A DNA stretch of 64,000 nucleotides from Pseudomonas chlororaphis (lineage in GTDB: Bacteria; Pseudomonadota; Gammaproteobacteria; Pseudomonadales; Pseudomonadaceae). The stretch covers positions 248,001-312,000 of the forward strand of contig NZ_JSFK01000002.1 of NCBI RefSeq assembly GCF_000783395.1, written 5' to 3'. Below, piece after piece: positions 1 through 9,689 of this stretch. Every line of letters begins with the position of its first letter. The stretch's first letter is position 1. Below the pieces are notes generated by a model, which made no database searches, was not told where the DNA came from, and saw only the letters and a list, made by a program, of their open reading frames with translations. Made by a program: the position numbers and the translations under genes.

Positions 1-2
1 CG

Positions 3-584
3 GAATGCATTCAGGTGTTCTACCGGATCACCGAGCAGCAGGCCGAACTGTACGTGCTGGATGAATTCAACGCGCTCTGGCAGCAGCATTTGCCGTACCA
101 CGACGAGCAGAGCTTGCTGGTGCCGTTGCAGCGTTTCCTGCAATCGATCCTGTTCCGCCGTGAAGCCGTGATACCAATGGACGCCAGCCCGGATGCCCGT
201 CTCGACACTTTGTATTACCAGTTATTGCCTTCAGGTCCGGGGCGCGCGCGTCGGGTCGAAGCGCGGCCGGCACCGCAAACGCCGGTGAACAAGCCGTTCT
301 ATGACGTGCAGGCGATCGTCGGCAAAGCCGCACCGGGCGAAGTGCAGGTCACCCTGTATTGCAATCAACGGGAATTCAGCGAACTCGAACATGGCGACCA
401 GCTGTTCAGCGTGGTCGCCCGGGAGATCGTCGAGCAGCGCCGCGAGAGCGAACGCTATCGCTGCTACATCACCGACCTGGACCTCTCGGGCCTGCTCGGT
501 GACGGGCAGAGTTCAAGCAATCTGTATTTGCGTTACAAGGCTGACCTGGAGCGCGCCCTGAACGAGGCGCTCGAACAGGTCTGA
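3..584 (+). CDS. cyaA: Class I adenylate cyclase CyaA, C-terminal fragment (5' end outside window)
   Basis: This is an open frame running in from the window edge with no start codon; about 193 codons remain of a protein usually near 950 residues. The remaining part matches the C-terminal, non-catalytic region of enterobacterial-type (class I) adenylate cyclases, which make cAMP for Vfr/CRP-type regulation. A GTG at 15 is in frame but is internal. The identification rests on overall resemblance and on position next to rnk, cyaY and the lysA cluster, which is the usual Pseudomonas order. It ends seven bases before the convergent rnk gene, with no terminator hairpin between them. Confidence 0.8.
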   Translation, partial: ECIQVFYRITEQQAELYVLDEFNALWQQHLPYHDEQSLLVPLQRFLQSILFRREAVIPMDASPDARLDTLYYQLLPSGPGRARRVEARPAPQTPVNKPFYDVQAIVGKAAPGEVQVTLYCNQREFSELEHGDQLFSVVAREIVEQRRESERYRCYITDLDLSGLLGDGQSSSNLYLRYKADLERALNEALEQV

Positions 585-591
585 GGCGGGA

Positions 592-1011
592 TTACTCGCG
601 GAAATCACCGCCATTGGCCGGCTGCGATTCGACTTCGAGCAAAGTCAGTTTGAGGGTTTTGCCACCTGGTGCCGGCCAGTCGATGTGCTGACCGACCTTC
701 AGGCCCAGCAACGCGCTGCCGACTGGCGCCAGGATCGAGATCTTGCCTTCATCGGCGTTGGCATCCTTGGGATAGACCAGCGTCAGGTGATAGTCCTTGC
801 CACTGCCTTCTTCGCGGCAATGCACACGGGAATTCATCGTCACGACATCGGCGGGCACTTCATCGTGGCCGACCACGGTATCGGCGCGGTCCAGCTCGGT
901 TTGCAGCGCAATCACGCCCGGCGCAGCCTGGTCTTTCTCATTCAGGTTGTCGATCAGGCGCTCCAGACGTTGCACGTCCAGACGGGTAAGGGTGATGGAA
1001 GGTGCGGTCAT
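592..1011 (-). CDS. rnk: Nucleoside diphosphate kinase regulator Rnk
   Basis: This 139-residue protein has the Rnk layout: a short N-terminal helical hairpin (residues about 5-45) followed by a GreA/GreB-like C-terminal domain (GKISILAPVGSALLGLKVG, then a WPAPGG turn). Rnk proteins bind RNA polymerase near the secondary channel. In Pseudomonas rnk was first named for an effect on nucleoside diphosphate kinase level and alginate synthesis. The longer frame starts at 1041, but I chose the ATG at 1011 because AAGGAG lies 11-12 bases upstream and the family begins there. It is convergent with cyaA. Confidence 0.85.
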   Translation of the reverse strand: MTAPSITLTRLDVQRLERLIDNLNEKDQAAPGVIALQTELDRADTVVGHDEVPADVVTMNSRVHCREEGSGKDYHLTLVYPKDANADEGKISILAPVGSALLGLKVGQHIDWPAPGGKTLKLTLLEVESQPANGGDFRE

Positions 1012-1050
1012 GATCCGGGCAGACTCCTTTCTTCTGCACACAAAAAAAGC

Positions 1051-1078
1051 AAAACCCCGCCAAAAAAGACGGGGTTTT
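1051..1078 (-). terminator. Rho-independent terminator after the cyaY operon
   Basis: On the minus strand AAAACCCCGTC pairs with GGCGGGGTTTT around a short T-rich loop and is followed by GCTTTTTTT. It lies just downstream of the DUF1289 gene that follows cyaY. Confidence 0.75.
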
Positions 1079-1139
1079 CACCAGGCCTCGATGGGTTGAG
1101 GCGTGTTCGGACACTATCACAGCTCAAAAAATATACAAG

Positions 1140-1364
1140 TCACGCCCCGCCGCACTGTTTGCGCTGCGACGCCTGCGCGCAAATTACCCGTCGCCGCTCG
1201 TCGTCCGCCGAGCGCCATTCGCGAATGTCTTCGACATGGCGGAAGCAGCCGAGGCAGACCTTTTGCTCATCCAGCCGGCATACACCGCTGCACGGCGACG
1301 GTACGGCAGGGCTGATGTTGCTGTAAAGCGGCTTCGGTGGACGAACAGGAGCGGTGTCAGTCAC
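1140..1364 (-). CDS. DUF1289 small cysteine-motif protein
   Basis: This 74-residue protein contains the DUF1289 signature PCSGVCRLDEQKVCLGC and a REW motif; four cysteines are arranged as if to bind a metal, probably zinc or an Fe-S cluster. The long frame begins inside cyaY, but a GTG at 1364 gives a start four bases after the cyaY stop codon, which fits translational coupling. The function of the family is unknown. Being co-transcribed with frataxin makes a link to iron or Fe-S handling attractive, but that is inference only. Confidence 0.7.
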   Translation of the reverse strand: MTDTAPVRPPKPLYSNISPAVPSPCSGVCRLDEQKVCLGCFRHVEDIREWRSADDERRRVICAQASQRKQCGGA

Positions 1365-1368
1365 GAAG

Positions 1369-1701
1369 TCACAGACCTTCGAAGTCGAATTCGGCGCCAG
1401 CCTGCTGCTTGACGATGCGCTCGAGCATTTCGCCCAATTGCTCTTCGCTCTTGTCGCACATCCAGCGCTCGCTTTCTTCGTCATAGTCGAAGTGGAAACC
1501 ACCAGACACCGCCGCCAGCCACAGCTGACGCAACGGCTCCTGGCGGCTGAAGATTAGCTGCGAGCCGCTTTCGAACTTGACGGTGAGCACACCGGCCGAG
1601 TTCTCCATGTCGATATCCAGATCACTTTCGTCAAAGATGTCTTCCAGTTTTTCCTGGGTTTCATCGACCAGATCGTGAAAACGGGCTTCGGACAAACTCA
1701 T
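1369..1701 (-). CDS. cyaY: Frataxin-like iron donor CyaY
   Basis: This 110-residue protein is the bacterial frataxin: an acidic first helix (LVDETQEKLEDIFDES), the beta sheet with GVLTVKFESGSQLIF, and the conserved QEPLRQLWLA core followed by GGFHFDY. Frataxins bind iron and modulate Fe-S cluster assembly by IscS/IscU. I chose the ATG at 1701 (MSLSEARFHD) over the upstream in-frame codon at 1773 because it fits the family N-terminus. It is transcribed away from lptM and lysA and leads into the DUF1289 gene. Confidence 0.93.
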   Translation of the reverse strand: MSLSEARFHDLVDETQEKLEDIFDESDLDIDMENSAGVLTVKFESGSQLIFSRQEPLRQLWLAAVSGGFHFDYDEESERWMCDKSEEQLGEMLERIVKQQAGAEFDFEGL

Positions 1702-1784
1702 TGCGGCAACCTCAAAAAATGTTCTGATCAGGCTCAAGCGCCGAAAGATACGGACGCTGCCGGCCGATTGCAAAGATTAACGAC

Positions 1785-1875
1785 CTGTGGGAGCGAGCCT
1801 GCTCGCGAATGGCCGGCACATTCAACATTATTGCTGGCTGACCCGCCGCATTCGCGAGCAGGCTCGCTCCCACAG
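1785..1875. repeat. REPIN, family A (CTGTGGGAGCGAGCCTGCTCGCGAA)
   Basis: Two REP copies in inverted orientation flank about 40 bases of spacer. The arms begin CTGTGGGAGCGAGC and are near-perfect complements. The same arm sequence occurs at 28609, 42459 and 47377. Confidence 0.85.
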
Positions 1876-1923
1876 AGATATTGGTGCATTTAGAGAGCCC
1901 CGCCGGACGGGAACCCCATCACA

Positions 1924-1952
1924 TAGGCAAGCCGCCGGGTGGCCGGTATACT
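1924..1952 (+). promoter_or_regulatory. Probable sigma-70 promoter of lptM-lysA
   Basis: TAGGCA and TATACT are separated by 17 bases and lie 35 bases before the lptM start. Match to consensus is 4/6 and 5/6. Confidence 0.45.
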
Positions 1953-1986
1953 CCGGCGCAATTAACGCATTTTCAAGGATTTCGCC

Positions 1987-2160
1987 ATGAAGCGCCTGAT
2001 CTCTTCCCTTGCTGCGCTCGTCGCGGTTGCCTGCCTTGTTTCGGCCTGCGGTCAAAAAGGCCCGCTTTACCTGCCCGATGATGATCAGGACCCGGCCGAG
2101 CAAGCCCAGTCTTCGCAGAAGCAACCGTCCAAAGCACACAAGCACGACGTTTACCAATAA
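1987..2160 (+). CDS. lptM: LptM/YifL-type small lipoprotein
   Basis: This 57-residue lipoprotein has a Lys-Arg N-terminus, a hydrophobic stretch, and a lipobox ending LVSAC (Cys21), followed by the family signature GQKGPLYLP. In E. coli the homologue LptM (YifL) helps LptD mature in the outer-membrane LPS translocon; older Pseudomonas annotation calls it lppL. A good AAGGA site sits upstream. It is followed nine bases later by lysA, as in many gamma-proteobacteria. The tail is acidic and then rich in Gln and Lys and probably lies free in the periplasm. Confidence 0.85.
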   Translation: MKRLISSLAALVAVACLVSACGQKGPLYLPDDDQDPAEQAQSSQKQPSKAHKHDVYQ

Positions 2161-2169
2161 GGGATCGCC

Positions 2170-3417
2170 ATGGACGCTTTTAACTACCGTGGCGGGGAGC
2201 TGTTCGCGGAAGGTGTGGCGCTGTCCGCCATCGCCGACCGTTTCGGCACGCCCACCTATGTTTACTCACGCGCACACATCGAAGCCCAGTATCTGGCCTA
2301 CGCCGATGCGCTGGCCGGCATGCCGCACCTGGTCTGCTTTGCCGTCAAAGCCAACTCCAACCTCGGCGTACTGAATGTCCTGGCCCGTCTCGGCGCCGGT
2401 TTCGACATCGTTTCCCGTGGTGAACTGGAGCGGGTTCTCGCCGCTGGCGGCAGCCCTGACAAGATCGTTTTCTCCGGTGTCGGCAAGACCCGTGACGACA
2501 TGCGTCGTGCACTGGAAGTCGGAGTGCACTGCTTCAACGTCGAATCCACCGACGAGCTGGAGCGCCTGCAAGTGGTCGCCGCCGAACTGGGCGTTCGCGC
2601 ACCGGTATCGCTGCGCGTGAACCCGGACGTCGATGCCGGCACCCACCCGTACATTTCCACCGGTCTCAAAGAGAACAAGTTCGGCATCGCCATTGCCGAC
2701 GCCGAAGATGTGTACGTACGCGCCGCGCATCTGCCGAACCTGGAAGTAGTGGGCGTTGACTGCCACATCGGTTCGCAACTGACCACGCTGCCGCCATTCC
2801 TCGACGCACTTGATCGCCTGCTGGATCTGGTCGACCGCCTTGGCGACTGCGGCATTCACCTGCGCCACATCGATCTCGGCGGCGGTTTGGGCGTGCGTTA
2901 TCGCGATGAAGAGCCGCCATTGGCTGCCGATTACATCAAAGCCGTGCGCGAACGTCTGAACGGTCGTGATCTGGCACTGGTGTTCGAGCCGGGCCGCTTC
3001 ATCGTCGCCAACGCCGGCGTGCTGCTGACGCAGGTCGAGTACCTCAAGCACACCGAACACAAGGATTTCGCCATCGTCGACGCGGCGATGAACGACTTGA
3101 TCCGCCCGGCGCTGTATCAGGCGTGGATGGACGTTACCGCGGTCAAGCCGCGTGACACCGCTGCGCGCAAATACGACATCGTTGGCCCGATCTGCGAAAC
3201 CGGTGACTTCCTCGCCAAGGATCGCGAATTGGCCCTGGAAGAAGGCGATCTGCTGGCCGTGCATTCGGCCGGTGCCTACGGTTTTGTGATGAGCTCCAAC
3301 TACAACACCCGTGGCCGTGCCGCTGAAGTGTTGGTGGACGGTGATCAGGCTTTTGAAGTGCGCCGCCGCGAAACCGTGGCCGAGCTGTTTGCCGGCGAAA
3401 GCCTGCTGCCGGAGTAA
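2170..3417 (+). CDS. lysA: Diaminopimelate decarboxylase
   Basis: This 415-residue fold-type III PLP enzyme makes L-lysine from meso-diaminopimelate. Seen in the sequence are the PLP lysine in CFAVKANSN (Lys60), the HIGSQ motif, the glycine-rich phosphate loop GGGLGVRY, and the cross-subunit active-site cysteine in [11 protein letters not shown] (Cys342). Length is normal for the family. It is the first large gene of a tight run with dapF, a DUF484 gene, xerC and a HAD phosphatase; dapF, which makes its substrate, starts three bases later. Confidence 0.97.
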   Translation: MDAFNYRGGELFAEGVALSAIADRFGTPTYVYSRAHIEAQYLAYADALAGMPHLVCFAVKANSNLGVLNVLARLGAGFDIVSRGELERVLAAGGSPDKIVFSGVGKTRDDMRRALEVGVHCFNVESTDELERLQVVAAELGVRAPVSLRVNPDVDAGTHPYISTGLKENKFGIAIADAEDVYVRAAHLPNLEVVGVDCHIGSQLTTLPPFLDALDRLLDLVDRLGDCGIHLRHIDLGGGLGVRYRDEEPPLAADYIKAVRERLNGRDLALVFEPGRFIVANAGVLLTQVEYLKHTEHKDFAIVDAAMNDLIRPALYQAWMDVTAVKPRDTAARKYDIVGPICETGDFLAKDRELALEEGDLLAVHSAGAYGFVMSSNYNTRGRAAEVLVDGDQAFEVRRRETVAELFAGESLLPE

Positions 3418-3420
3418 CCC

Positions 3421-4251
3421 ATGCTGCTGCGTTTTACTAAAATGCACGGCTTGGGCAATGACTTCATGGTTCTCGACCTGGTCAGCCAGCACGCGCATAT
3501 TCAGCCAAAGCACGCCAAGCAATGGGGCGACCGCCATACCGGCATCGGTTTCGACCAATTGCTGATCGTCGAGGCGCCAAGCAATCCGGATGTGGATTTC
3601 CGCTATCGGATCTTCAACTCCGACGGATCCGAAGTTGAGCAGTGCGGCAATGGTGCGCGCTGCTTCGCCCGTTTCGTGCTCGACAAGCGTCTGACCGCCA
3701 AACGGCAGATTCGCGTCGAGACCAAGGGCGGCATCATCGAACTGGACGTGCGTAATGACGGCCAGATCGGTGTGAACATGGGCGCCCCGCGTCTGGTGCC
3801 GGCGGACATTCCGTTCGAAGCGCCGGCGCAGGCGACCAGCTATCAGCTGGAAGTCGACGGCACCACGGTCGAACTCGCCGCCGTGTCGATGGGTAACCCG
3901 CACGCCGTCTTGCGCGTGCAGGACATCAACAGTGCACCGGTGCATGAGCTGGGGCCGAAAATCGAGCACCATCCGCGCTTCCCGGCGCGAGTGAATGTCG
4001 GCTTTCTCCAGGTCATCGACCGCAACCGCGCGCAACTGCGCGTGTGGGAACGTGGTGCCGGGGAAACCCAGGCCTGCGGTACCGGTGCGTGTGCAGCGGC
4101 TGTCGCTGCGATCAGCCAGGGGTGGATGGATTCGCCGCTATTGATCGACCTGCCCGGCGGGCGTCTGTCCATTGAGTGGGCAGGCCCTGGCCAACCGGTG
4201 CTGATGACCGGTCCGGCAGTGCGTGTATATGAAGGACAAGTACGTCTTTGA
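3421..4251 (+). CDS. dapF: Diaminopimelate epimerase
   Basis: This 276-residue PLP-independent racemase converts LL- to meso-diaminopimelate for lysine and peptidoglycan. The two catalytic cysteines are in QCGNGARCF (Cys75) and QACGTGACA (Cys219), one in each pseudo-symmetric domain. KMHGLGNDF at the N-terminus and MGNPHAV in the middle are also conserved. It begins three bases after the lysA stop, so the two enzymes are very probably translated together. Confidence 0.97.
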   Translation: MLLRFTKMHGLGNDFMVLDLVSQHAHIQPKHAKQWGDRHTGIGFDQLLIVEAPSNPDVDFRYRIFNSDGSEVEQCGNGARCFARFVLDKRLTAKRQIRVETKGGIIELDVRNDGQIGVNMGAPRLVPADIPFEAPAQATSYQLEVDGTTVELAAVSMGNPHAVLRVQDINSAPVHELGPKIEHHPRFPARVNVGFLQVIDRNRAQLRVWERGAGETQACGTGACAAAVAAISQGWMDSPLLIDLPGGRLSIEWAGPGQPVLMTGPAVRVYEGQVRL

Positions 4252-4264
4252 GTGAGCAGAAACC

Positions 4265-4990
4265 ATGACCGATAAGCCTCAGGTACCCGCCCGACAGTCC
4301 GACGAATCAGCGTCCGAGAGCCTGGAGGCGGCAGCGGTTGCCGCATACCTCGAGGCGCATCCGGACTTCTTCGTCGAGCACGAAGAACTGCTGCCTGCCA
4401 TGCGCATTCCCCACCAGCGTGGTGACACCGTTTCGCTGGTCGAGCGGCAGATGACTATCCTGCGCGACCGCAACATCGAGATGCGTCACCGCCTCTCGCA
4501 TTTGATGGACGTCGCCCGCGACAACGATCGCCTGTTCGACAAGACTCGTCGCTTGATCCTGTCTCTGATGGATGCCAGCAGCCTGGAAGACGTGGTGATC
4601 AGCGTCGAAGACAGTCTGCGTCAGGACTTCCAGGTGCCTTTTGTCAGCCTGATCCTGCTCGGCGACAACCCCGCGCCGGTGGGTCGTTGGGTCAGCCATG
4701 CCGACGCGCAAGTCGCTATCGGCGGCCTGCTCACCGAAGGCAAAAGCGTCAGCGGCAGCCTGCGTGAGCATGAGCTGGACTTCCTCTTTGGCGAAGAACA
4801 GCGCAAGCAGATCGGCTCAACCGCCGTGGTCGCGGTCAGCCATCAAGGCATTCACGGCATTCTGGCGATCGCCAGCCGTGATCCGCAGCACTACAAGAGT
4901 TCGGTGGGCACGCTGTTCCTCAGCTACATCGCCGAAGTCATGGGCCGCGTGCTGCCACGGGTCAACAGCTCCCTGCGCTCGGTACGCTGA
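4265..4990 (+). CDS. DUF484 family (GAF-like) protein
   Basis: This 241-residue protein has an N-terminal helical segment (residues about 20-85, with YLEAHPDFF and a coiled-coil-like [18 protein letters not shown]) and a GAF-like domain (about 90-235). This is the DUF484 protein that sits between dapF and xerC across gamma-proteobacteria. No function is established for the family; the GAF-like fold suggests ligand sensing or dimerisation. It ends two bases before xerC, which again suggests one transcript. Confidence 0.85.
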   Translation: MTDKPQVPARQSDESASESLEAAAVAAYLEAHPDFFVEHEELLPAMRIPHQRGDTVSLVERQMTILRDRNIEMRHRLSHLMDVARDNDRLFDKTRRLILSLMDASSLEDVVISVEDSLRQDFQVPFVSLILLGDNPAPVGRWVSHADAQVAIGGLLTEGKSVSGSLREHELDFLFGEEQRKQIGSTAVVAVSHQGIHGILAIASRDPQHYKSSVGTLFLSYIAEVMGRVLPRVNSSLRSVR

Positions 4991-4992
4991 AC

Positions 4993-5892
4993 ATGGAACG
5001 GCAACTGGACGCTTACTGCGAACACCTGCGCAGTGAGCGACAGGTGTCGCCGCATACGCTGTCGGCCTACCGCCGCGACCTCGATAAAGTCCTTGGCTGG
5101 TGTGTGAAGCAGAACATCGGCAGCTGGGCAGCGCTGGATATTCAACGTCTGCGCAGCCTGATCGCTCGTCTGCATGCGCAAGGGCAATCCTCACGCAGCC
5201 TCGCTCGTTTGCTCTCGGCAGTGCGCGGGCTCTATCACTATCTCAACCGCGAAGGTCTCTGCGACCACGATCCCGCGACCGGTCTGGCACCGCCGAAAGG
5301 CGAGCGCCGTCTGCCGAAAACCCTCGACACTGACCGTGCACTGCAACTGCTTGAAGGAGCGGTCGAGGACGATTTTCTTGCGCGGCGCGATCAGGCGATT
5401 CTGGAGTTGTTCTATTCCTCTGGCCTGCGTCTTTCCGAGCTGACCGGGCTCAATCTTGATCAACTTGATCTGGCCGATGGCATGGTGCAAGTGCTCGGCA
5501 AGGGCAGTAAAACCCGGCTGCTGCCGGTGGGCAAAAAGGCCCGCGAAGCCCTCGAACAATGGCTGCCGTTGCGGGCCATGACCAACCCGGCTGATGACGC
5601 CGTGTTCGTCAGCCAGCAAGGTCGGCGCCTCGGCCCGCGAGCGATTCAGGTGCGGGTCAAACTGGCCGGCGAGCGCGAATTGGGGCAGAACCTGCACCCG
5701 CACATGTTGCGGCACTCCTTCGCCAGCCACTTGCTGGAATCTTCGCAAGACCTGCGCGCGGTGCAGGAATTGCTCGGCCACTCCGACATCAAGACCACGC
5801 AGATCTACACCCACCTGGACTTCCAGCACCTGGCGGCGGTCTACGACAGCGCCCACCCACGGGCCAAACGCATGAAAGGCGATGATTCATGA
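4993..5892 (+). CDS. xerC: Tyrosine recombinase XerC
   Basis: This 299-residue site-specific recombinase resolves chromosome dimers at dif together with XerD and FtsK. The N-terminal SAM-like core-binding domain covers residues about 1-90. The catalytic domain shows Arg146 (SGLRLSEL), the HPHMLRHSF box (His237, Arg240), His263 in LGHSD and the nucleophile Tyr272 in IYTHLDF. In P. aeruginosa the gene at this place is called sss and affects phase variation and root colonisation. Its stop overlaps the ATG of the next gene by four bases. Confidence 0.95.
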   Translation: MERQLDAYCEHLRSERQVSPHTLSAYRRDLDKVLGWCVKQNIGSWAALDIQRLRSLIARLHAQGQSSRSLARLLSAVRGLYHYLNREGLCDHDPATGLAPPKGERRLPKTLDTDRALQLLEGAVEDDFLARRDQAILELFYSSGLRLSELTGLNLDQLDLADGMVQVLGKGSKTRLLPVGKKAREALEQWLPLRAMTNPADDAVFVSQQGRRLGPRAIQVRVKLAGERELGQNLHPHMLRHSFASHLLESSQDLRAVQELLGHSDIKTTQIYTHLDFQHLAAVYDSAHPRAKRMKGDDS

Positions 5893-6593
5893 GCATCCAG
5901 TTGATCACCTTCGACCTCGACGACACCCTCTGGGACACCGCCCCGGTAATCGTCAGCGCCGAAGCGGTATTGCGCGAATGGCTGAGCGAACATGTGCCAA
6001 ATCTGGGCGCGGTGCCGGTCGAGCATTTATGGGCGATTCGTGAGCGTGTACTGGCTAACGAACCGGAGCTGAAACACCGCATCAGCGCGCTACGTCGGCG
6101 GGTGTTGTTTCATGCGATGGAAGACGCTGGGTACGCCCATGGAGAAGCAACCGACCTGGCAGACAAGGGCTTTGAAGTGTTTCTGCATGCGCGGCATCAG
6201 ATCGAAGTGTTCCCTGAAGTCGAGCCGGTGCTGGAGATTCTTGCCAATCACTACTCGCTTGGCGTAGTCACCAATGGCAATGCCGATGTGCGTCGATTGG
6301 GCCTGGCGGACTACTTCAAGTTTGCCTTGTGCGCGGAAGATATCGGCATCGCCAAACCGGATGCGCGACTGTTCCACGAGGCCTTGCAGCGTGGTGGCGC
6401 CACCGCCGAAACCGCCGTGCACATCGGTGATCATCCGGGCGATGACATTGCTGGAGCGCAACAGGCGGGGTTGCGGGCGATCTGGTTTAACCCGGCGGGC
6501 AAACCGTGGGAAGCGGATCGTCTACCGGATGCCGAAATCCGCAGCCTGACGGATTTGCCAGCGGTACTCGCCCGCTGGAATGCCCAACACTGA
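5889..6593 (+). CDS. HAD-superfamily phosphatase (YigB-like)
   Basis: This 234-residue HAD hydrolase has motif [10 protein letters not shown], motif II VVTNGN, a Lys in [10 protein letters not shown] and motif [15 protein letters not shown]. It is the counterpart of E. coli yigB, also next to xerC, whose product can dephosphorylate the riboflavin intermediate 5-amino-6-(5-phosphoribitylamino)uracil. That activity is carried over by position and similarity only; the family is promiscuous. An ATGA overlap couples it to xerC. The small helical cap lies between motifs I and II. Confidence 0.8.
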   Translation: MSIQLITFDLDDTLWDTAPVIVSAEAVLREWLSEHVPNLGAVPVEHLWAIRERVLANEPELKHRISALRRRVLFHAMEDAGYAHGEATDLADKGFEVFLHARHQIEVFPEVEPVLEILANHYSLGVVTNGNADVRRLGLADYFKFALCAEDIGIAKPDARLFHEALQRGGATAETAVHIGDHPGDDIAGAQQAGLRAIWFNPAGKPWEADRLPDAEIRSLTDLPAVLARWNAQH

Positions 6594-6611
6594 CCCTGAA
6601 TTTACATCACT

Positions 6612-6707
6612 CCCTGTGGGAGCTGGCTTGCCAGCGATGAGGCCAGCACATTCAACATCAATGTTGCCTGACAGGCCGCCATCGCTGGCAAGCCAGCTCC
6701 CACAGGG
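6612..6707. repeat. REPIN, family B (CTGTGGGAGCTGGCTTGCCAGCGATG)
   Basis: Inverted REP pair with arms CCTGTGGGAGCTGGC and its complement, separated by about 45 bases. The same arm occurs at 37585 and 44719. Confidence 0.85.
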
Positions 6708-6741
6708 TCTGCATCGCCTTCCAATGTTTATTCCAGGCATG

Positions 6742-6770
6742 AAAAAGCCCGCAGCGACGGCGGGCTTTTT
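6742..6770 (-). terminator. Terminator of sutA (bidirectional hairpin)
   Basis: AAAAAGCCCG pairs with CGGGCTTTTT around a GC-rich centre. The hairpin has A and T tracts on both sides, so it could also stop transcription from xerC-yigB. Confidence 0.8.
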
Positions 6771-6790
6771 CAGCAAGACAGCGGCACGCC

Positions 6791-7117
6791 TCAGATAGGG
6801 CGGCTACCGTACTTGTTGTCTGGCTTCTTCGGCGGATCGGCGACCACGTTGGCCTCCACTTCCTGAACCTTGCCGCCACGCGACAGGAACTCTTCCATGG
6901 CCTTGGCCAGGGCGTCGCGCTCCTTGTTCTTGGCTTCAATGCTCGGCAACTCATCAACCGATACCGCAGCCTTGGCTTTGCCTTTGGCAGCCGGGGCCGG
7001 CGTATCGTCACCGCCATCGTCGTCAGCAACGTCTTCCGCTGCTGCTTCCAGACCTTCCTCGGCCTCGTCTTCGTCGCCTACTTCGAGGTCGTCGTTTTCC
7101 AGATCATCGTCGCTCAT
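6791..7117 (-). CDS. sutA: SutA, RNA polymerase-binding slow-growth regulator
   Basis: This 108-residue protein has a long acidic N-terminal tail (residues 1-40, dominated by Asp and Glu), an Ala/Lys-rich linker, a short predicted helix (EAKNKERDALAKAMEEFL) and a basic-polar tail ending NKYGSRPI. This layout and the place beside yjbQ and amtB match SutA, found in Pseudomonas aeruginosa as an intrinsically disordered factor that binds RNA polymerase and raises transcription of ribosomal and housekeeping genes in slow growth. A clear terminator follows it. Confidence 0.85.
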   Translation of the reverse strand: MSDDDLENDDLEVGDEDEAEEGLEAAAEDVADDDGGDDTPAPAAKGKAKAAVSVDELPSIEAKNKERDALAKAMEEFLSRGGKVQEVEANVVADPPKKPDNKYGSRPI

Positions 7118-7219
7118 GTTCTACCTCATGACTTGCGAAAAGCAGATTAGTTATAGACCAGCTTTGGCAACTGTCGAAAGTCGCCGTTAAAAAATCAGTA
7201 ACCATTGGTGACCAACGGT

Positions 7220-7645
7220 TTATGCCCCTTCACCGTGCAAGGTGGCGAGGACTTTTCGGGCACCGCCATGATCACGGTGCTCGCCCAGATAAACGCCTTG
7301 CCAGGTCCCCAGTGCCAGACGACCTGCCGAAACCGGCAGACTGATCTGGCAACCAAGCACGCTGGCCTTGAAGTGCGCCGGGAGGTCGTCCAGGCCTTCG
7401 TCGTTATGCTCATAGCCGTCTGTTCCTTGTGGGATCAGACGATTGAAAAATCGTTCGAAGTCGCGACGTACCGCCGGATCGGCGTTCTCGTTGATGGTCA
7501 ACGACGCCGAGGTATGCTGCAGCCACAAATGCAACAGACCGACCTGGCACTCCCTGAGTTCAGGCAGGCCTTTGATCAACTCGTCCGTTACCAGATGAAA
7601 GCCCCGGGGCCGTGCCCGCAGGGTTATCAGAGTCTGTTGCCACAT
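7220..7645 (-). CDS. YjbQ/UPF0047 family protein
   Basis: This 141-residue single-domain protein carries the UPF0047 signature: [19 protein letters not shown] in the middle and [14 protein letters not shown] near the end, with histidines that could bind a metal. Members from other bacteria have weak thiamine-phosphate synthase activity when overproduced, but the physiological role is not known. I chose the ATG at 7645 because GGAG lies ten bases upstream; an in-frame ATG at 7672 has no such site. It lies between sutA and amtB, the order seen in other pseudomonads. Confidence 0.85.
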   Translation of the reverse strand: MWQQTLITLRARPRGFHLVTDELIKGLPELRECQVGLLHLWLQHTSASLTINENADPAVRRDFERFFNRLIPQGTDGYEHNDEGLDDLPAHFKASVLGCQISLPVSAGRLALGTWQGVYLGEHRDHGGARKVLATLHGEGA

Positions 7646-7816
7646 ACAGTTCTCCGCACGTTCGGGGCGCATTCTAGCGCGCTCTGGGAAAAAACAAAGG
7701 CCCTAATATTCCTGCAATGATGTAAGCCATTGGCCGCAGAAAAACGCTCGTCGTAAACACGACCAAAGCCGTACGAAAAATCCTTTCAGCTGCTCTCTCT
7801 GCGACAAATTCCAGGC

Positions 7817-7849
7817 AAAAAAATGCCCGGCGAACCGGGCAAGTTTTTT
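7817..7849 (-). terminator. Terminator of glnK-amtB
   Basis: Minus strand TTGCCCGG-TTCG-CCGGGCA followed by seven T, eleven bases after the amtB stop codon. Confidence 0.85.
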
Positions 7850-7860
7850 AATGCGCGTAC

Positions 7861-9198
7861 TTACAGGTTGTAGCCGCGTTCGTTGTGTTGTGCCAGATCG
7901 AGGCCGACCGACTCTTCTTCCTCGGTCACACGCAGACCCATGACGGCGTCGAGGACCTTGAGGATGATGAAGGTGACGATCGCGGTGTAGATCACCGTGA
8001 AGCCCACGCCTTTTACCTGAATCCAGACTTGCGCACCGATATCGGTGACGGTGCCGAAGCCACCCAGAGCCGGCGCAGCGAACACACCGGTGAGGATCGC
8101 GCCGAGAATACCGCCGATACCGTGTACGCCGAAGGCGTCCAGGGAGTCGTCATAACCGAGTTTGCGTTTCAGGGTGGTGGCGCAGAAGAAGCACACCACG
8201 CCTGCGGCCAGACCGATCACCAGTGCACCCATCGGGCCCACGGTGCCGGCAGCCGGAGTGATTGCGACCAGACCGGCAACCACACCCGATGCGATACCCA
8301 GTGCGCTTGGCTTGCCGTGGGTGACCCACTCGGCAAACATCCAGCCCAGCGCCGCCGCGGCGGTAGCGATCTGAGTGACCAGCATTGCCATACCGGCAGT
8401 GCCGTTGGCCGCGGCAGCGGAACCGGCGTTGAAGCCGAACCAGCCGACCCACAGCATCGCCGCGCCCATCAGGGTGTAACCGAGGTTGTGCGGAGCCATC
8501 GGGGTGGTCGGGAAGCCTTTACGTTTGCCCAACACCAGGCAGGCAATCAGACCGGCGACACCGGCGTTGATGTGCACCACGGTGCCGCCCGCGAAGTCGA
8601 GTACGCCCCAGTCCCACATCAGGCCGCCGTTGCCGGACCAGACCATGTGCGCGATCGGTGCATAGACCAGGGTGAACCAGATAGCCATGAAGATCAGCAT
8701 CGCGGAGAACTTCATCCGCTCAGCGAACGCACCGACGATCAGCGCCGGAGTGATGATCGCGAAGGTCATCTGGAAGGTGATGAACACCGCCTCAGGGAAC
8801 AGAGCCGCTGGGCCGGTCAGGCTCGAAGGCGTGACACCGGCGAGGAACGCCTTGCCCATGCCGCCGAAGAACGAGTTGAAATTGACGACGCCCTGCTCCA
8901 TGCCGGTGGTGTCGAACGCAATGCTGTAGCCATAAATGACCCACAGGATGCTGATCAGACCGGTAATGGCGAAGCACTGCATCATCACGGAAAGAATGTT
9001 TTTCGAGCGAACCATGCCGCCGTAGAACAGCGCCAGGCCCGGGATGGTCATGAACAGCACGAGTGCCGTCGAGGTGAGCATCCAGGCAGTGTCGCCGGAA
9101 TTGAGGACTGGGGCCGCCACTTCGTCTGCCGCCATTGCAAGGCTTGGCATTACGATGGACAACAGGGCTCCTAGCCCTGCGAATTTACGCAGAGTCAT
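7861..9198 (-). CDS. amtB: Ammonium transporter AmtB
   Basis: This 445-residue Amt/Rh channel carries ammonium across the inner membrane. It starts with a cleavable signal peptide (MTLRKFAGLG to AMAADE), as in E. coli AmtB, followed by about 11 membrane helices. Conserved features are FYGGMVRSKN, FAERMKFSA, the pore histidine region VVHINAGVAGL and DAFGVHGIGGILGAI. The cytoplasmic tail is short. It lies 38 bases downstream of glnK, whose product plugs the channel when nitrogen is plentiful, so the two act as one module. Confidence 0.96.
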   Translation of the reverse strand: MTLRKFAGLGALLSIVMPSLAMAADEVAAPVLNSGDTAWMLTSTALVLFMTIPGLALFYGGMVRSKNILSVMMQCFAITGLISILWVIYGYSIAFDTTGMEQGVVNFNSFFGGMGKAFLAGVTPSSLTGPAALFPEAVFITFQMTFAIITPALIVGAFAERMKFSAMLIFMAIWFTLVYAPIAHMVWSGNGGLMWDWGVLDFAGGTVVHINAGVAGLIACLVLGKRKGFPTTPMAPHNLGYTLMGAAMLWVGWFGFNAGSAAAANGTAGMAMLVTQIATAAAALGWMFAEWVTHGKPSALGIASGVVAGLVAITPAAGTVGPMGALVIGLAAGVVCFFCATTLKRKLGYDDSLDAFGVHGIGGILGAILTGVFAAPALGGFGTVTDIGAQVWIQVKGVGFTVIYTAIVTFIILKVLDAVMGLRVTEEEESVGLDLAQHNERGYNL

Positions 9199-9236
9199 AT
9201 TGTTTTCTCCTGGGGCGTTGGGGTTTGTGGCGGCGT

Positions 9237-9668
<432 letters not shown>

Positions 9669-9673
9669 TTACC

Positions 9674-9689
9674 TGCCCGACTGACGCCA
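9674..9689 (-). promoter_or_regulatory. Possible sigma-54 promoter of glnK-amtB
   Basis: The minus strand reads TGGCGTCAGTCGGGCA, which keeps the invariant GG-N10-GC spacing of sigma-54 promoters, about 100 bases upstream of glnK. An imperfect dyad TGCATCAGTGCA at 9750-9761 lies farther upstream where NtrC sites are expected, though its spacing is shorter than the NtrC consensus. The proposed control fits what is known of this operon in other bacteria, but the -12 match is only fair. Confidence 0.4.

Noticed and set aside
1785..1875. REP pairs as a CRISPR array
   Set aside because: The repeats occur as single inverted pairs scattered over the window, not as direct repeats with regular spacers.
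2266..4035. 589-codon open frame on the minus strand opposite lysA and dapF
   Set aside because: It is antisense to two well-conserved enzymes, has no recognisable domain and arises from GC-rich third positions.
7885..9174. 429-codon plus-strand open frame
   Set aside because: Mirror of amtB; the low-complexity, His/Arg/Glu-rich protein is typical of a shadow frame.
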